Assembly: GCF_037975245.1 (NCBI RefSeq)
Contig: NC_092565.1
Span: 7,744,999-7,808,998, forward strand
Source of the DNA: Apostichopus japonicus
Taxonomy: Eukaryota > Echinodermata > Holothuroidea > Aspidochirotida > Stichopodidae
Reading direction: 5' to 3'
Length of the DNA: 64,000 bases
A program made the translations under genes and the position numbers. Positions 9,628 to 23,816 of the stretch are shown in pieces (position 1 is the first letter of the stretch; each line of letters begins with the position of its first letter). Under the pieces are notes generated by a model, which saw nothing but the letters and a program-made list of their open reading frames with translations, did not search any database and was not told the DNA's origin.

Positions 9628-11092
9628 TTTTAACACAAGCTGAGATTCAATCAATAGTAAATGGTTACAGTGCTTGATTACATCTTTTGGGGCCCTATTA
9701 AGGCACCATATGATTGATCAATTGTCCCTCCCCCCTCCCTCCTCCTTATTAAGTTTGCCAGACAGTATTCACAGAGGCACTTTGACCTTGCAGTACCATG
9801 ACTTTGGGGACTCTTGACCTTGTGGCCTCCTGACCTTGGGGCCACTAGGGAATTGTCTCATCTTCCCATTGGATATGAAATCCTACATTGCTGGTTTAAT
9901 TATGTTTCTGTTCTCTTTAAATAGCAAGGATTAATTGTTTATTCCAATTGTGAGTGGTTCAATGTATTTTGCTGTAATTATTGCTTGGTTCTCTTCAAGA
10001 ATATTCAATGGTACATCAGAAAACATTGACTATCTTGTGTTTGTTAAGAGAGATAGATACTCCAGTGTATTTGCAGGTCCTTGAAACAGTTGATTTTGCT
10101 GCTTGCAGTTTGGTTCTTAAGTAAAACTTAATTACACCAAAACTAGACCTTGCCCTCTGCTAAAAAGTAGATTACAAGAGTCCCATGTACCTAATGTGAC
10201 TGAATATGACTACTTCAAATAGCAGGCCAAGATAATGTATGTATGGTAGCATATGCCTTTTAAATGCCCCAGTGAATACACACTAAATCATAACGGAAAT
10301 GTGGTCTCTAAGTCTAGATAGAAGTTCTCACTAGTTAAATGCTACCCATCACTGAATATCTGACAAGTTGGCCATTCATGGCACCGTCAGTTCTCCGTAG
10401 CATGACCATGTAGATTGTTTGCTATGAGGGCCTGAAGTTTTCATCACTTGTAAACAAACCTCTTTACTCAGTAGTAAACAATTTTTGTGTACTGCTCCGG
10501 GAAGACCTAAAGTAGTCTAAAATTGCCTCAATTGACCCAATTTTGCACCACATGTATTTCCAGTCATGCTCTTCAACATGCAAACCACAAAAAAAGATCC
10601 TAATTGATAACATATCAAAAAATATGTTCTCCTGCTGCTTTTTGGCACTTTTCCTGAAGGAGAAAACTGGGGCGGATTGATATTGACTCTAATAGGAGTA
10701 TGCCACCTGAGATAGCTCCATGTAGGGCGTTACAAATCTTAAATATTGCCCTCATTTCTGGTAGCAGGTGGTAAGTTAGCATGCCAACCTCCACTAAAGC
10801 CAACTGTAATTTGAACAGTTACATATTTCACAAAAATACAGTTTTTGATGAGTCAGAGTACCCTTTACAATAGTTCATGGCTAATGGAAAACAATTCATG
10901 CGGAACATATAAATTATGCAAGGTCAACATGTATTTACGCAAGTTTCAAAGAGTTAATGAAGTGTGAAACCAATTGTAAAAGAATGCTTTGAATTACTTG
11001 CAATCAGTTAACCATAAGGAGGTCTTTTTCAGTGCAGGTTTGGTTTGCAATGACTTGGAAATTGCAAACTGTTCCAGTGTCATAGATTAATA
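9628..11092. other. noncoding sequence
   Basis: No supported gene. At 9781-9845 TGACCTTG recurs three times in a short block with a C-rich tract just upstream (9728-9745). The rest is unique AT-rich sequence. Confidence 0.6.
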
Positions 11093-11260
11093 ATGTAATA
11101 ATAATGTAGATATATATAGCGCCACTCCAGGAAACGAGTAACTGCCCACGGCGCTGAATTTGAAACCTTATGCTGCAAGTAGTTGTATATTTGCATGCCT
11201 CCCTTCTTGTTCCCTGAAGGAGGCGGCAAAAAGGAATCCATGTTAAAATATCTACTGAAT
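11093..11260 (-). repeat. retroelement 3' tail, minus orientation
   Basis: Read on the minus strand, an AGCGCC...GGCGC inverted pair (11119-11154 in plus coordinates) is followed by TATATATATCTACATTATTATT. This matches the tail layout at 4855-4935 and the ATT-ending tail of the LINE fragment at 23817. The upstream part (to about 11260) is GC-richer than its surroundings and may belong to the same copy. Confidence 0.5.
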
Positions 11261-12452
11261 GAAATCAAGTTCTGAATCACACACATCAGCTACTCTACAA
11301 TCTTATGAGACCAGCTCTGTCAATAAAATTTGCTGATAATATTAGCAGTAATACAGGGCTTGTGTCAGGTATGGAAATCATGCCTATTCTTTGACAAATG
11401 ATTTTTAACTGACTTTATATTCTTAATGTCGATACTGCCAGAAAACGTCAAGTGCTTTTGTTTTCAAATGGCAAACTGAGAAATCTACTGACATTTAGTA
11501 AATTATATAAGCCTGAATTTTGAGTAATTTTAAGCTGTTCGATATGAATATTGCTTGTGGTCATGCAGACTGCGAGCACATAATTACAACCCAACAACCC
11601 CGTACATCTTCTTGTGTTTGCTCAATGATTGTATGAAGTCCTACCCAAGTGCCCCCCTCCCCCTCTCACCATCCTCAATCATAGTTTTCCTTGTTAATAG
11701 CATAGGAGTGATGTTGGTACAGAGTCAAACATCACCTCTTTAAATTATCACAATGTACATTTATTCATCACACTGTGTGACTAATATTATGTAATCAAAT
11801 TCAATAGGCTGAATAATTCTTAAATGTTTATATAAATGCCCTCGAATGGAAACGATTGATAATATTAATGTGGATTTCATGTTTTTTTTCAACATGAATA
11901 TGATTATCTTTTCATTGTCATATTGATTTATGATGAGAAGATCAACTATATCACCATCTGTTACAGAAAATCCCCAAATGCAATTATGTGCATTGCAAAG
12001 AAAAAAATCATGTGTAATTGTTAAACCTTCAGAATAGAATCGCTAATTTACATCCCGTTCGTCGTCATTCGTAGTGCTGCTCAGTGGAGCAGAAACAGTT
12101 TATCAATATTCATCACCAAATAAGAATGATTGTGCACACCCTGCATCCAATGTTAATATTTTACGTTGTGAAGAATGAGAAGATATGTGTACATGTCTGT
12201 AGAAAGGAAACATATGTACATAACAGATGTTTATGACGTTTGTATTTGCATGAGACCTCATTTCTTTTCTCTCTTTCTTTTTTGAAGAGAGGGCAGAGAG
12301 GAGGGGAGAGGGGTGGGGAAGGGGTTGGTAGATATCCAATGATGTTCTTTGCTGTTAAAACAAGCTGGCTGTTTCTTTATGTCGGAAACATTTAATGTAA
12401 AGACCTACATGATCATTCGCAAACCCTCCAAGAGTTTGTCAAATGCCAAATA
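11261..12452. other. noncoding sequence
   Basis: No supported gene. There is a C-rich tract near 11649-11670 and purine-rich AGAGGGG-type sequence at 12285-12325. Otherwise the sequence is AT-rich and unique. Confidence 0.6.
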
Positions 12453-12491
12453 TTCGGGTGCGGTTTTCGGGTGCGGTTTTTGGCGGCGGTT
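12453..12491 (+). repeat. 13-bp CpG-rich tandem repeat, three units
   Basis: TTCGGGTGCGGTT occurs twice in perfect tandem (12453-12465 and 12466-12478) and a third, diverged unit TTTGGCGGCGGTT follows (12479-12491). The 39-bp block carries an unusual density of CpG for this window. Confidence 0.85.
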
Positions 12492-12848
12492 GTCTGGTGC
12501 AGATGGGTAAAGCAACCGACTTCCAGATCATAATCCATCTCATTGTCTGCAAGTTTTTTCTATAGATTGCACTCATCACAAATTTAATTAAAATTATCAT
12601 AAATTGTAAAATATAGCCATGTTCCAAAGGATATACCAAATTTGTGCCATCTAGCTGAATAAACAAAACATTAAGTTGTCAACAGCATTCAAAGTCACCT
12701 TGGGAACAGATATATCTGAATCGAAACTTCAAAGCACCGCTGTGTTTAGTTAGTTAAATAGCCTTCAATTTGACAAAATGACAGAATGCCAAAGTTTTCC
12801 ATAGATCTTATATGTTCTGATGTGTGCCTGTTGTAAAACTGCATAATG

Positions 12849-12942
<94 letters not shown>
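12849..12942. repeat. (AT)n microsatellite
   Basis: Nearly uninterrupted AT dinucleotides over about 94 bp, broken by one ACAT and one TTTAT. A GAGAGAAAGAGAG patch follows at 12970. Confidence 0.95.
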
Positions 12943-12946
<4 letters not shown>

Positions 12947-13674
12947 ATTATGTAGATATATATTTGTATAGAGAGAAAGAGAGATATATTTAATAATCAC
13001 TTGCATTGTAAACATCATGGAATTCTTTATAGTTTTTTACCATAGTACCAATTGCGATTTATGCCAATAGTTCCTTGTTGAGTTACAATTAACTTTGTCG
13101 CCTCCATTGTACATCATCTCCCTCTAATATATTATACAGTTCAGGATTGAGCTAATCAAGTTCATTATTGTCTTTAGAATATGAGGTCAATTTCATCGCA
13201 AAGTCATTTTGTGTGCAGACTAAGTGCCATTCAAGATCAAAATCTATTCCATTCAACAGTTAGCTTTCCAATTTAGTGATATGCAACAGAGCCTATTATT
13301 TCTCATAATAATTCTACAGTTGGCTACCTTTCACAATGATATTGAACAACGCTACCAGTTACTACTGTATGTAGATGTAACTATAGTCTTCATATTAATA
13401 TGCACCTCAAACTACGTTTAAAATGCTATGATAATTAACATATGTTTGCAAAATTGTTTTGATCATTCCAAGAAGAATCTCAACTAACAGAGTGGGAGGG
13501 GGACAGGGGTTGGGGTGAGGGGGCCCAGGTGGACTGTGGATTCACATTGTTATCACTGCAACTATTTTTGTTTACAACAAGAAGTTGGTATATTTACCCA
13601 ATGTTAATGTAATTGAAGTTAAGCTGTTTACCTGCTAACAGTATATGTATATACCACCGTGACAGTCTAAATTC
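12943..13674. other. noncoding sequence
   Basis: AT-rich unique sequence with a G-rich stretch at 13494-13530 (repeated GGGG blocks, G-quadruplex-prone). No gene supported. Confidence 0.6.
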
Positions 13675-14240
13675 CATCCTCTTTCTTTCCCCCTTCTTCC
13701 TATGTTTCCGTCCCCATGTAACCCTATAGTTTACTACATGTACTGCTGTTTCTTAATTTTATTTGATATTATACATTCTTGTTCCTATATAGTCCTGATA
13801 TTATCTGCATTTGTTCCTTGTAGTTGGTCCTGATGAACTCATGATCCATATACAGCACTGTCTTTATTCAACCATAATCCTAACCTGTTATGTTCCTTGT
13901 TTGGCCCTGATCTTATCCAACCCTGTTACACATTTTTAACCATGGTCCTGTCCATTCCTGTTCCTTATTTAGCCTAGCTGATCCTGTCCACCACTTCCCT
14001 AATTAGCATCTTGTGCTCAATTTGGCCCTGTCCTTAATTTATCCATATTATCATTTATTCCTATTACTTCTTTATCCCCTTTCGCATTCAGCACCTCTTT
14101 TCTATGTACCCTGTCCTTCGAATAGCCCATGTTCCCTGATCTCCCCTGTTCCTTTGTTCACCTGCCCCTCCCCCAGCCCCCCCCCCCCTCTCAGTCCAAA
14201 TAGCCACCATTCCCATTTTCCTCCCTTCCCTGCCAGCTCT
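13675..14240 (+). repeat. pyrimidine-rich tract with degenerate repeats
   Basis: The plus strand is strongly T/C-biased. It repeats variants of TGTTCCTTGTTTGGCCCTGA followed by TTATCC (clear at about 13813, 13890, 13958 and 14018) before ending in a C-rich block at 14160-14190. It looks like an old, heavily diverged tandem repeat. Open frames here are low-complexity. Confidence 0.5.
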
Positions 14241-17200
14241 TAGAGTAATGATATTGCCATATATATATAATTTCTCCACCAGCTATGCTGAAGTGCATTC
14301 TCCACATGCCACATCTTCCAGCCCTTTTGCTAGCTGCGCATTCTCTTTGCTCCTTTAATGCAGCTTCCTTCCACGCTTTTGATTCAACTGTCCTCAATCA
14401 TACTGGCCTTTATTTACAATTGGACTCATGCCAACAGCTCACACACACTCATGTCACTATGCACAGAGTGAATGCTCAATCCCAAGGCTGTAATCATTCC
14501 CATGATGAATGGTCAAACTTGACCACCATCAAGGGTCAGCATTTCAATATACCCTAACTGGACGACGGTGGAGTGTATGCTACGGTCACATATACATATA
14601 TATAGTTATATATACAGCTCACCACTTTCCAATTGATAGAAGCTGAATAAAGGATGTGTTTAGTAATTACATCTGCAACAGGGGTCCGACTGTTCACAGA
14701 GCAATGACCACATGCATGCATCTGTCTTTGGGGTGCGCTGAGATTCCATGAAAAGAGTCCAACGGATCTATAAAGAATGGAATGATAAAATAAGTGTAAG
14801 AACAGCAAAAGTATTGATCAACAAAGACCCATTAGATCAACTTTCTCTCTCTCTTTATTTCTTTCTTAAACTTTCGATTAAAGAATGGTCCGTTGAGCCA
14901 TTCATAATTTGTTCAATTAATGAATGTTAGCCTTAGGGTCAAATCAGATGGTATAATTATTTTTAAAAGAGACATGACTAGGTCTGAGTTGGAGTGAAAA
15001 GGTCAGCAAGTTCAACTGTTTTTTTCCTTTGTGTCCAGCAAAGTTTTATTGGTTTATAAATATTGACCAAAAATCAACAGAAAGATCTGTAGGATATGGT
15101 TCCTTAATCTAGTTTTTGTTGTTTTCTTTAGTGAACGATCGATGTATTTATTTTGGCTGTCTGATTTCTTTAGCCTCCTTTTTCTTCTCTTTGTTTTTAG
15201 TTTCCCTACTTGGCATTAAAACTTATCCTGAGATGTAGTGACCTTGCATAAAATTAAATCAGGTAATGATCTCTTTGTTGTTTAGTAACGATATAATTAA
15301 TGGTACTGCTATGAGAGAGTAGGTACAAAAAAATTGATTATGCTATTTACTTTCACAGTACAATGTACAAGAAGAATCAAATTTAGGAATGGACTGGGCT
15401 GATTGCAAGGATAGGGAGACTTGTTTATCTTTATGTTGTTTAAAGGAGTACCAAGTCAAGTGGAGGTTTATCTTTTGTGCGTACCGGTCTATATAAAGTT
15501 TCCCTATCAAATGTTTCAATGTCCCACAGTTTGTTTTGTGCAGATTTGAATGAAGTTTAAAGGACCTCATGTAATTGGTTCACAATTTCAAAGGCAAGAG
15601 TTGAGAAAGAAAAATACTATCTTTTGTTGAAAAGTAGAAGTCTTTATCCTTCACCAATACTGATCTGTTTATAAGTTGATGTTAAAATTTATATCTTGTA
15701 TATAAGTACTAGAGAAAATGTAACATAAATGTGAGAATTAAGATCCATTCTGTGTGAAGGAAAACCTTAAAAGGTATCTGTTAGAAATTGCTTGTGACTT
15801 TTAAGATGAAATATATAAGTTGTTAAATGTTTACCAACAAGAGAATGGTCACATGGGGATGTTACAACCCCCCCCCTCTCTCTCTCTAACAAAACAACAA
15901 AAAATTGTACAAATGTACACAGGTTTTTAATGAGATTAGATTAGGATGGTTTCAAGGTCAACTGTGAGGTTTCCTTGTTGTAATAGACAGCAGTGAGGAA
16001 TTAAAGTTAAGCCTGCATGGTACAGATCGTTAACAGAGCTGTTTATACTTATATTTGGGTGTGTAATTTTCAACATATGAGTTCAACAAGAGTCCTACCT
16101 TCTAAATTTGCTGCAGTAGAGCAGTGTGTTAAGTTTGCATCAATATGATGATACAATTTGTTAGAGGAAAGAAGAAAAAAATGTCATACATTTACCAAAA
16201 TCACTGAAAAGGAAGAGTGAACATGTTGTATCAAACTCAAAGATAAACAAATAACAGAAATTAACCTTACATTCACTTTATGGGAACTCCATCAGTGCCA
16301 GGTATATCCATTTCCATTTTTGGACACAAACTTTTCTGTATTGGACTACTAAACATGTTCAAAATTACTGGTCTGGAACACTTCCAACCCAAATATCACG
16401 TTCGTTAATATATAAGGGTATCCTTTTCTTTGTACATAAACTTGACAAAATGTTTGCAAATGACAAAGATAAACATTACCTCCAAATTATGCGACAAAAA
16501 CCTTTCTGTAATTAGACTATAAAGAGATCAAAATTTGATTGTAAGAAGCAATTGAGTAGTTGTAGCCACATAGACCTGTTAGTTATTTGAAAGGGTAAAT
16601 AATAAACCAATAACATGCAAATGTTATTAATCAGCTTGGTCATCCTCAGTCAAAATAACCCAGTACAACATGCCATGTCAGGCTTAATACAAATTAATGG
16701 ATGGTAAAGTCATAAGAATTCAAATCAATATGTAGAACCCTCAGAAGTATGGAATCTTGTTGTGACATCATTGTTTTTATAACTTTACATAATTTCCCCG
16801 GCATGCTGACTGATAAATTTTTTTATTTGGGTGAAATCAAAATTCAGTGACAATTGAATTGTGAACACTATTTACCTCACTTCACATTTCAAGAACTGAT
16901 TTTTGTAATCAAGACATGATTTGGATTCACCTTGATAGTGATTACATGAACCAGTTTCTTTCTTACGGAAGTCAAAGGTTATTTGAGTGTTGAGATCGAT
17001 TTAGTTCTCCTCAAAACTTTCCAAATTTCTGCACTGTTCATCTCTGAAGTTTGGTCCATTCCTATCTACCGCCCTCCAAATCATTTTACCACCCCCTTTA
17101 TACTTGCTTCAGAATGTTTCAATGTGCAAAAGATTTGTGCTGAATATGAAGCTTTATCACTGTACAAAAAATGTTTAAAGAGCTATCATTTACTTGCAAG

Positions 17201-17322
17201 AATAATGTGAGAAAAATGGGCCTCACAGATAGTTTAAAGGGGCATTCCTCAAAGGTTTAAAGTACAATTGAAAACAAAAATTCTGTATTTTTCAGTGTTT
17301 TACAACATTGTTATCCAAATTA
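14241..17322. other. noncoding sequence with minor repeats
   Basis: No supported gene. Contents are a TA-rich patch (14588-14614), a C-run followed by (TC)n at 15868-15887, and a diverged direct repeat of an ACAAACTTTTCTGTATTGGA-like string at about 16326 and 16494. The 90-codon frame at 14285 has an ATG but no recognisable domain. Confidence 0.55.
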
Positions 17323-17461
17323 TTTTGTGCCATCTGCACAATTCGTCCATGAACATACAAAGTGTGAAAGTGTTGTTGTGTATACATAGCAATGACTAAA
17401 GTTTTGTGCTTTCTGCACAATTCATCCATTAACATACAAAGTGTGAAAGTGTTGTTGTGTA
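17323..17461. repeat. 79-bp-period tandem duplication
   Basis: A 60-bp block starting TTTTGTGC and ending TGTTGTTGTGTA occurs at 17323-17382 and again at 17402-17461 with a few substitutions. The divergence suggests an old local duplication. Confidence 0.9.
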
Positions 17462-20332
17462 CAAATAGTGTTTTCAACAAACATTGGTATTCAACCTCCT
17501 CGTAATTCATGGAATAAAGATTGAGAAGATGTTTCGTAAAAGAATTCTTCATGATTAAAATAGCCAAACATAAAAAAACTGATAAAATATCATCTACCAT
17601 CTCCCACGCAGAATTATGCTCAAAATAGTTGGTCATTTTCCAAAATATTATTATCTTGGCATTCTGTCAACACTACAACCATTTTGTTTTTCATGAATTA
17701 TTTTCTTGCTCGTCACTTTGATGCAGCCTACGGTGATCAGATATATTGCTGTTAGGTCGGTTTGGGAGTGCGATACTATCGTCTTCATTACCAACTGATG
17801 GGAATTGCCAAGATGATACAAACAATCATATCATGGAAAAAATTAATCCCTAAAAGGGTGTTACTTTTAAATGCATAATGCAACAACAACAACAACAACA
17901 AAAGTTGATAGAATTTGCTAAAAGGTCATTTTTGTAGCACTTTCTTTTGAAGAAGATTGGAATTGATCATGCTATGTCTTATCCAAAACAACTGGTACAT
18001 TTATAACCTGTAGTGATTATTATCTACTAAACAAGGGGATTAATTTGTTGTTGAAATTTTTTACAAATTGAAAAGAAAAAACTGAATTTTCAATGTGATG
18101 GTTGTTTTATTTGATGACGCAGTACTGTAATACAGAGAGATGGAGAAAGAGAGAGTGAGGTCTAAACATCGTTAGAGTTGACACAGAGGATGCTCTGTTA
18201 TTGTAGGATTTTACATTATTTTTGACAAAAACTGCAAGTGAAATGGCAAAGATGCTTTTGCAGCAATGCAAGTTAGTGATAACGAATGATGGTTGATTGA
18301 GCAATGCTGGTAGATGGTGGGCGGGTGGAGGTGAATGAAAGAGTATCTCAGTGGCAGAGGTTGAGGCAGAGGGCTTTGTCGGGGGGGGGGGGGCAATACA
18401 TTTTCTGCATCTGTAAATGAAGCTTCATCATGATGGCATATATCATCGTCAAGATATTTATTTTTAAATCTTTGTAAAAAAAAATTGTAACAATATTTTT
18501 GATAAATAGCAACCAATTTATTAAAGTTTACATAAATAAGTCAATAATGTGAACAGTCACCATGTTTTCTGTATAATGTAGAAATCATTTTATCCACATG
18601 TAGAAAGAAAATACTCTTTTATATAATATAAAATATGTAACAAATGAAGTATATTTTTTTATGACACATTTATGGACAACTTAAACTTAAAGCATATATC
18701 ACTTTGTGAGTGAAAGTATCAAGATTATGTAAGAATAGTAAAACTTTCACCATGGTAATGTCACAGCTACATCAGCTGTAATTGGCATCTGTTGAATTTA
18801 TCAAGCAACATTTGATTCACAGCTTAAAGTGAGAGATCTGTGTTGTGATTAAATCTGATGTTCTTCAAGAGATTTTGATTTCCTTAACATTCTTTCAAAA
18901 GCTTTGTTATTAATCTATTGTGAATGTTGGCTTAAATAGCTTTCGATGTATACTAAGTTCAAGGCTTTTGTTAAAATGTACCTTTTTTATGGGGGGGGGG
19001 GGGGGGAATAGTATCTTCTATAAACAAATGGAAGAATATATAGAATTTGAGCGGAAACCAGTTAAAGTAGTGTCTGTAAGACATACACTTATACAATGAG
19101 CCACTGCGGAACAATTTTTGGGCATTCACCACTAACCAACTGTGTCCCCTACTGCTCCCAATACCCCCACCCCCATCCCTCCATCCCTGCCCATATGACT
19201 TTACAATCAAAACGACAACAGCAACAATGCAACAACAAAAAACTATAAGCAAAGTTGTGCTTGCTTCTGAAATACATAGAATGACAGATGAATCCTGCTT
19301 CGTATTTCAGTCGACCATTCTGCATTGCTAATAATGAAAGTACGCTATGGCTCTCCTCTTTTCCTTTTACCTCTCCAAGTTTTAACTTGCTCCAAATCTG
19401 CACTACCATTTTTAATTTGCAGGTACTACCGCATGACTGCCAGTCACTTTAATTATTACAGAAAGTGTAAAAGCAAAATGCATTGGAAGGCAACTGACCA
19501 AAACAGAGAATACAGTATGTCACATGTTCATAGCTTAAATGCTTCAAAAAAGGAGGGTTTACAGTAAAAGAAACATCAACTTGCATCAAAAAAAGAGTCA
19601 AAATGATGACATTTCATGAATTTCTATCTAGTCATAATAAAAATAACTTCTTCCATAATCATGACCTTGAGAGGAAAATACTTATCAATGTAATAGTTTA
19701 TTGATGTAAAGAAAATAGCCTTTTAATGGTGATCTTTCTGAATATTTCTTTTTCTTTTTCAAAGAAGCTTTTTGTTAATTGTGTCTTCACTATCAGCAGA
19801 GTTTTGTATAAAATCATCACAGTTTCTGCCTGTTATGCACTGCTGAGTAAATGCAATAAATGAGCAAAGTTATAAAATTTGTTTCACTTTTATTGATCAT
19901 TAAAGATTGAAGGGGACTAATTATTCATTCATGCTTGTGTCATGTGTGTGTGTGTTGTGGGTGAAAATTGGCATGAGGTTTACAATCTTAAATAATGATA
20001 AAAGTACTTAACCATCAAAATAAATCTTCAAAAGTAAGAAATCTTTCTGTAAAACCAATGTTGAGGAAAGGATCAAATTTTCTGGCTCATGAAAGTTTTT
20101 CGATGAAAAGAAAATGATGGGAGACCTATATCTGTTTGTTAATTGTAATCTTTTGTCAGTGATATAAATTTACTCAATTGTTGGAATTCATCATCCCTCC
20201 TTTTCAAAGCTCTATTAATCATTCAACCTTGATAATCCAAAGAATCTGTTTTTCGTACAGATTCTGTTTTTAAATAATCACATTATCATGACTTTTTACT
20301 TTTTTTGACAAAACTTTGGCTTATTTGCATAG
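17462..20332. other. noncoding sequence with microsatellites
   Basis: Holds (CAA)n at 17880-17900, a 13-G run at 18381-18393, a 16-G run at 18991-19006 and a short (GT)n near 19942. No gene is supported. The end (20285-20332) is T-rich and serves as the polypyrimidine tract of the candidate exon that follows. Confidence 0.55.
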
Positions 20333-20479
20333 ATAGAGCAAATGAATCAGGTTGAAACAAACATGATGCCTGCTCGTGTACCAAAAGCGTTAGCCCGACG
20401 ACGAGAAATGCGCAAGCAAATTCTCGACCACAATGCTGCCTCTGCACGGTGCAAGGGAGTAGCATCTTGTGAGGCTAGG
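20333..20479 (+). CDS. candidate internal coding exon, unknown basic protein
   Basis: A T-rich tract ending TTATTTGCATAG provides the 3' splice site (AG at 20331-20332). The frame beginning ATA GAG CAA is open for 49 codons to AGG|GTAATT (donor at 20480), giving a phase 0/0 exon. It includes MPARVPKALARRREMRKQIL, a strongly basic segment, followed by DHNAASARCKGVASCEAR. CpG and GC content rise in the exon relative to its flanks. Alternative donors lie at 20449 (GTGCAA, phase 2) and 20469 (GTGAGG, phase 1). The same frame runs on to a stop at 20570, so the downstream end is uncertain. I do not recognise the protein. The Arg/Lys cluster could be a nuclear-localisation, nucleic-acid or calmodulin-type segment, which is inference. 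Confidence 0.5.
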
Positions 20480-23400
20480 GTAATTGGTTGTCACAATTAC
20501 ATAATGGTGCCATTTATGGTGGTAATACGTAGCCCAGAGTATAGCCAGTACAGAGCTATAGTTCAGTTGTGAATGGAAAGGTCAATTAATGTACCTGTGA
20601 ATGCATTCGACCTTTGTTTTCATATGGACTGAAACAAAAATCAAAGACCAGACACTATGTTTCGGTTTGAATTTTCCATTCACTTCATTTCTGCAATAGG
20701 CCAAAAAATTTCGCCAAAAATATAAAAAGAAGTACATTTGTCATGGTTGTGTGATTACTTTACTACTTCATAATACCAAATATGTTTGTAGAGTGAGGGC
20801 TTTGCTTAGTTTGTGTTTACGATGGAGTTTTAATTGCTTCAAATAAATAGTTCAAAAATTTATGTAACAATCCATGGACTCAGGACTAAACTAAAATTAA
20901 AGACGCTTCCAGATATCTTAACATAATTTTAAAACAGTAAGGGTCTTTCAAAATTTAATAGCAATAGAAAAAATGTAACCCACATGCAAGTTTTTTATTC
21001 TTTATTCTTTTGATTCCTATTGGTACAAAAATTCACCCTTCAAGTAGTAAAACAGCATTAGTAGAGGTCGAAACTTCCAACTTGAGTCTTAGTAATTGGA
21101 GAACTATCGCTCCAAGCTTACAATTTCAATCAGATTTGTTGACCTATCAGTTGGTAAGGACTAAGATACATACGTAATAGCTATTTTATGTTTATAATGA
21201 AAAGGAAAGTCATAAACTAGGTACCCCGCAATGTAACCTTGAAAGAATCCTCAATTTGATATCACTGGGTAATATCTAATTCATAGGATAAGTAACAAGT
21301 CATTATACCTTAAGGTTTCTAGTTTTTGTTTTGCATTTTTTATGCACACTTTGACCACTAAAGGGAAAGTAAGGCCCCCAATGACATAGTCTGCAACTGC
21401 AGTCGACCAATCTTCGCAGCAGGTAAGATGGAATTCTGAAGCATAAAACTTGTTGAGGTTTATAAACCGAAATACAAAATCATTTCGTTAAATTTGTGGG
21501 CAACAGTAAAAAATATTTTGCATTTGATTATATCATTAATAATTCACTCATTATGAGTATCAATTCACACAGGTGTAACCACATAGAGGCTGAGCGGGGG
21601 TCCATTATATGTGAAGAGTTAGATAGCTTTGATAAGAGGTACAGTTTACTCTTCTGAAAAATGTGGATGTAACAGATAGTAAATTTCTGATATCCTTCAT
21701 TTTTTGGCTGTTTGTTTCCATTTTGCACAAAATTTTAAAAAATGTCTTACCTTATTCAATATCAGAAAAGTGCTGCTTTACTTGGTAATAATCTTCAAAT
21801 ATTGGATGTAAGCATTCCCTAATACACTCTTGCTTACAACAGAGTTTGAACCTAGGGTTATAGCAATTTCAAGTAGATGCAAGATCATTGCCTCAGTGAA
21901 ATATCAGTTTGGAATGACAGATTTAAGATGGTTGCAGAATTAAGCTAGATATGTTTTTTAATTAAAACGATGACTGTAGCCACAAAATTTTAAAATTTTG
22001 ATATACTTTGCTATACTTTCTCTATCACTTTTTCTTCTTGTTTTTCTTTCTCTTTTTTTTTTTATTTGAGAAAGAATCATTTGAAATATCAAAGAATCAT
22101 CAATAAGTGTTGGCTAGCCTGGCAGAGACCATTCAGTCAGTTCCTCAGCAAAGTAGTTTACAAAATTAGTAAGCAAACCATACAACTTAACTGGATTGAG
22201 ATAACATTTTTACATTCTATTACAAAAGATGTCAAGAACAAATGGTGCTGGATATCATATATGGGTTTTCTGTTGATTTTATAAAATGAAAAAAAAAGCT
22301 AGTTTTGGTAGAGTTCTTAGAACGTAAACAAAAAATTGCAAAGGGAAAAGAAATTAATTTAAATATGGATAGACGATACCAATTAGGTTTGGTCTGAGGA
22401 GCTGATGTCATCAAGTTTTGCTTGAGTTTTCTAGACATTTTCCATATTTAAATGGTAAATATCTTCATCACCTGAATGTGTATCAGTTAATGCTATAGAA
22501 ACATAAATGTATTTTTTCTGTTGGACTGTATACTGTTTGCCTATAGTTAAACTAAAATTAGGAAGAAGGATGGTAAATGAAATGGAACAATATATTATAT
22601 ATCTGAGAGATGCAGAGCTGGATTAAACATTTCATAATTGGCACTTTAAGAAGATCCAAACGGACACATGAGCCATATTAACTACAAGAAATTACAGACT
22701 CACACTGTTCCTACCCATATACAGGGTCAATTGTCATGAAATATCAGCAAATTCATATTTGCCCTTTAATAGTCCACCCGATTTGGGCACTGATTTTGTT
22801 GGATTCATCACAGAAAAAAGTGGCAACCCTGTTGAGATAGGAGAATTCCACGGAACGGAAAAAACAGCCAAAAACAAAGAAAGAAGTGAAATATAACAAT
22901 ATTATTCAAGTAATCCTTATTAAAATATTGACATATCAATAGATCATAGTTCGAAATTGGAATATTATGATGTCATTTGATTTCGCAGTATATACATAAA
23001 GTGTCTATTATTGTGGTATTAAGATACTATGCACATATTTATATTAAAAAAAATAATAAATCTTTTGAAATACCTTGTTGCTTTCTAGATTGTATCAAGT
23101 GAAAGTGGGGTGTAATGTCTGGTTATATGGTATGCACATCTGACGAGTAAACCTCCTCCCCCCCCCACTTCCCATCCTTTCCCATCTAAGAAATACATGT
23201 TCATATAGGGATTGTCAATAATTCAGGCATAAAGTTGTTTAGAGCACTTAAGAGTTCTAATTTAGTTATTGCAACCAACAATTATTTCCTTTTCAAAAGA
23301 TTACAAACTATAAGCAAAGATTTTCTGAACTAGTCGAGTAACTTAGTCTACATTTTCCAGATTTTTTTCTCCGTTTTTTTCTCTGATAGATGAATTTTTT

Positions 23401-23816
23401 ATTAATATATGTAATCTCATTTAGTATTTCATCACTCCTAGTATATCATTGCATAATCAGTGCTAAATTCTCATAGTTGAATTAAAATTAAACCAATTCA
23501 AAGTCTATTTTTACTCTTGTCTGCTTGTTTGTGTTAATATGCATGACCTGAACAGACTAATTATGAAGTTAATCCTGCATGACGATATCCAACGGTAATT
23601 ACATGTATATAGTCACTTATAAAACAGATTTTAAAATCTGGTTTCAATAAACAGTTCATAATCCGTAATATATAAGTTTCTATAGTAAGTTAACAATTTT
23701 CCATTGGCAATTACTGCAGTACTTTGTAAAAGGAGTATACTTTAACAGTTGACAATGTGTGTACCCAAATGTAAGTCCTCACACCATGGTAGCATAGTTA
23801 AGGTAATCAAGTCCCA
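20480..23816. other. probable large intron, first part
   Basis: AT-rich and CpG-poor with no convincing coding block. Contents include poly-T near 22050-22063 preceding a 31-codon open stretch, and a C run at 23158-23166. Confidence 0.55.

Noticed and set aside
12746-13018. 90-codon Ile/Tyr-rich frame, and similar frames at 39583 and 49988-50257
   Set aside because: These are translations of (AT)n microsatellites.
22069-22161. 31-codon block after a very long T-rich tract ending TTTGAG, followed by GTAAGC
   Set aside because: The AG is GAG rather than CAG or TAG, the T tract is microsatellite-like, and the AT-rich peptide shows no coding bias.
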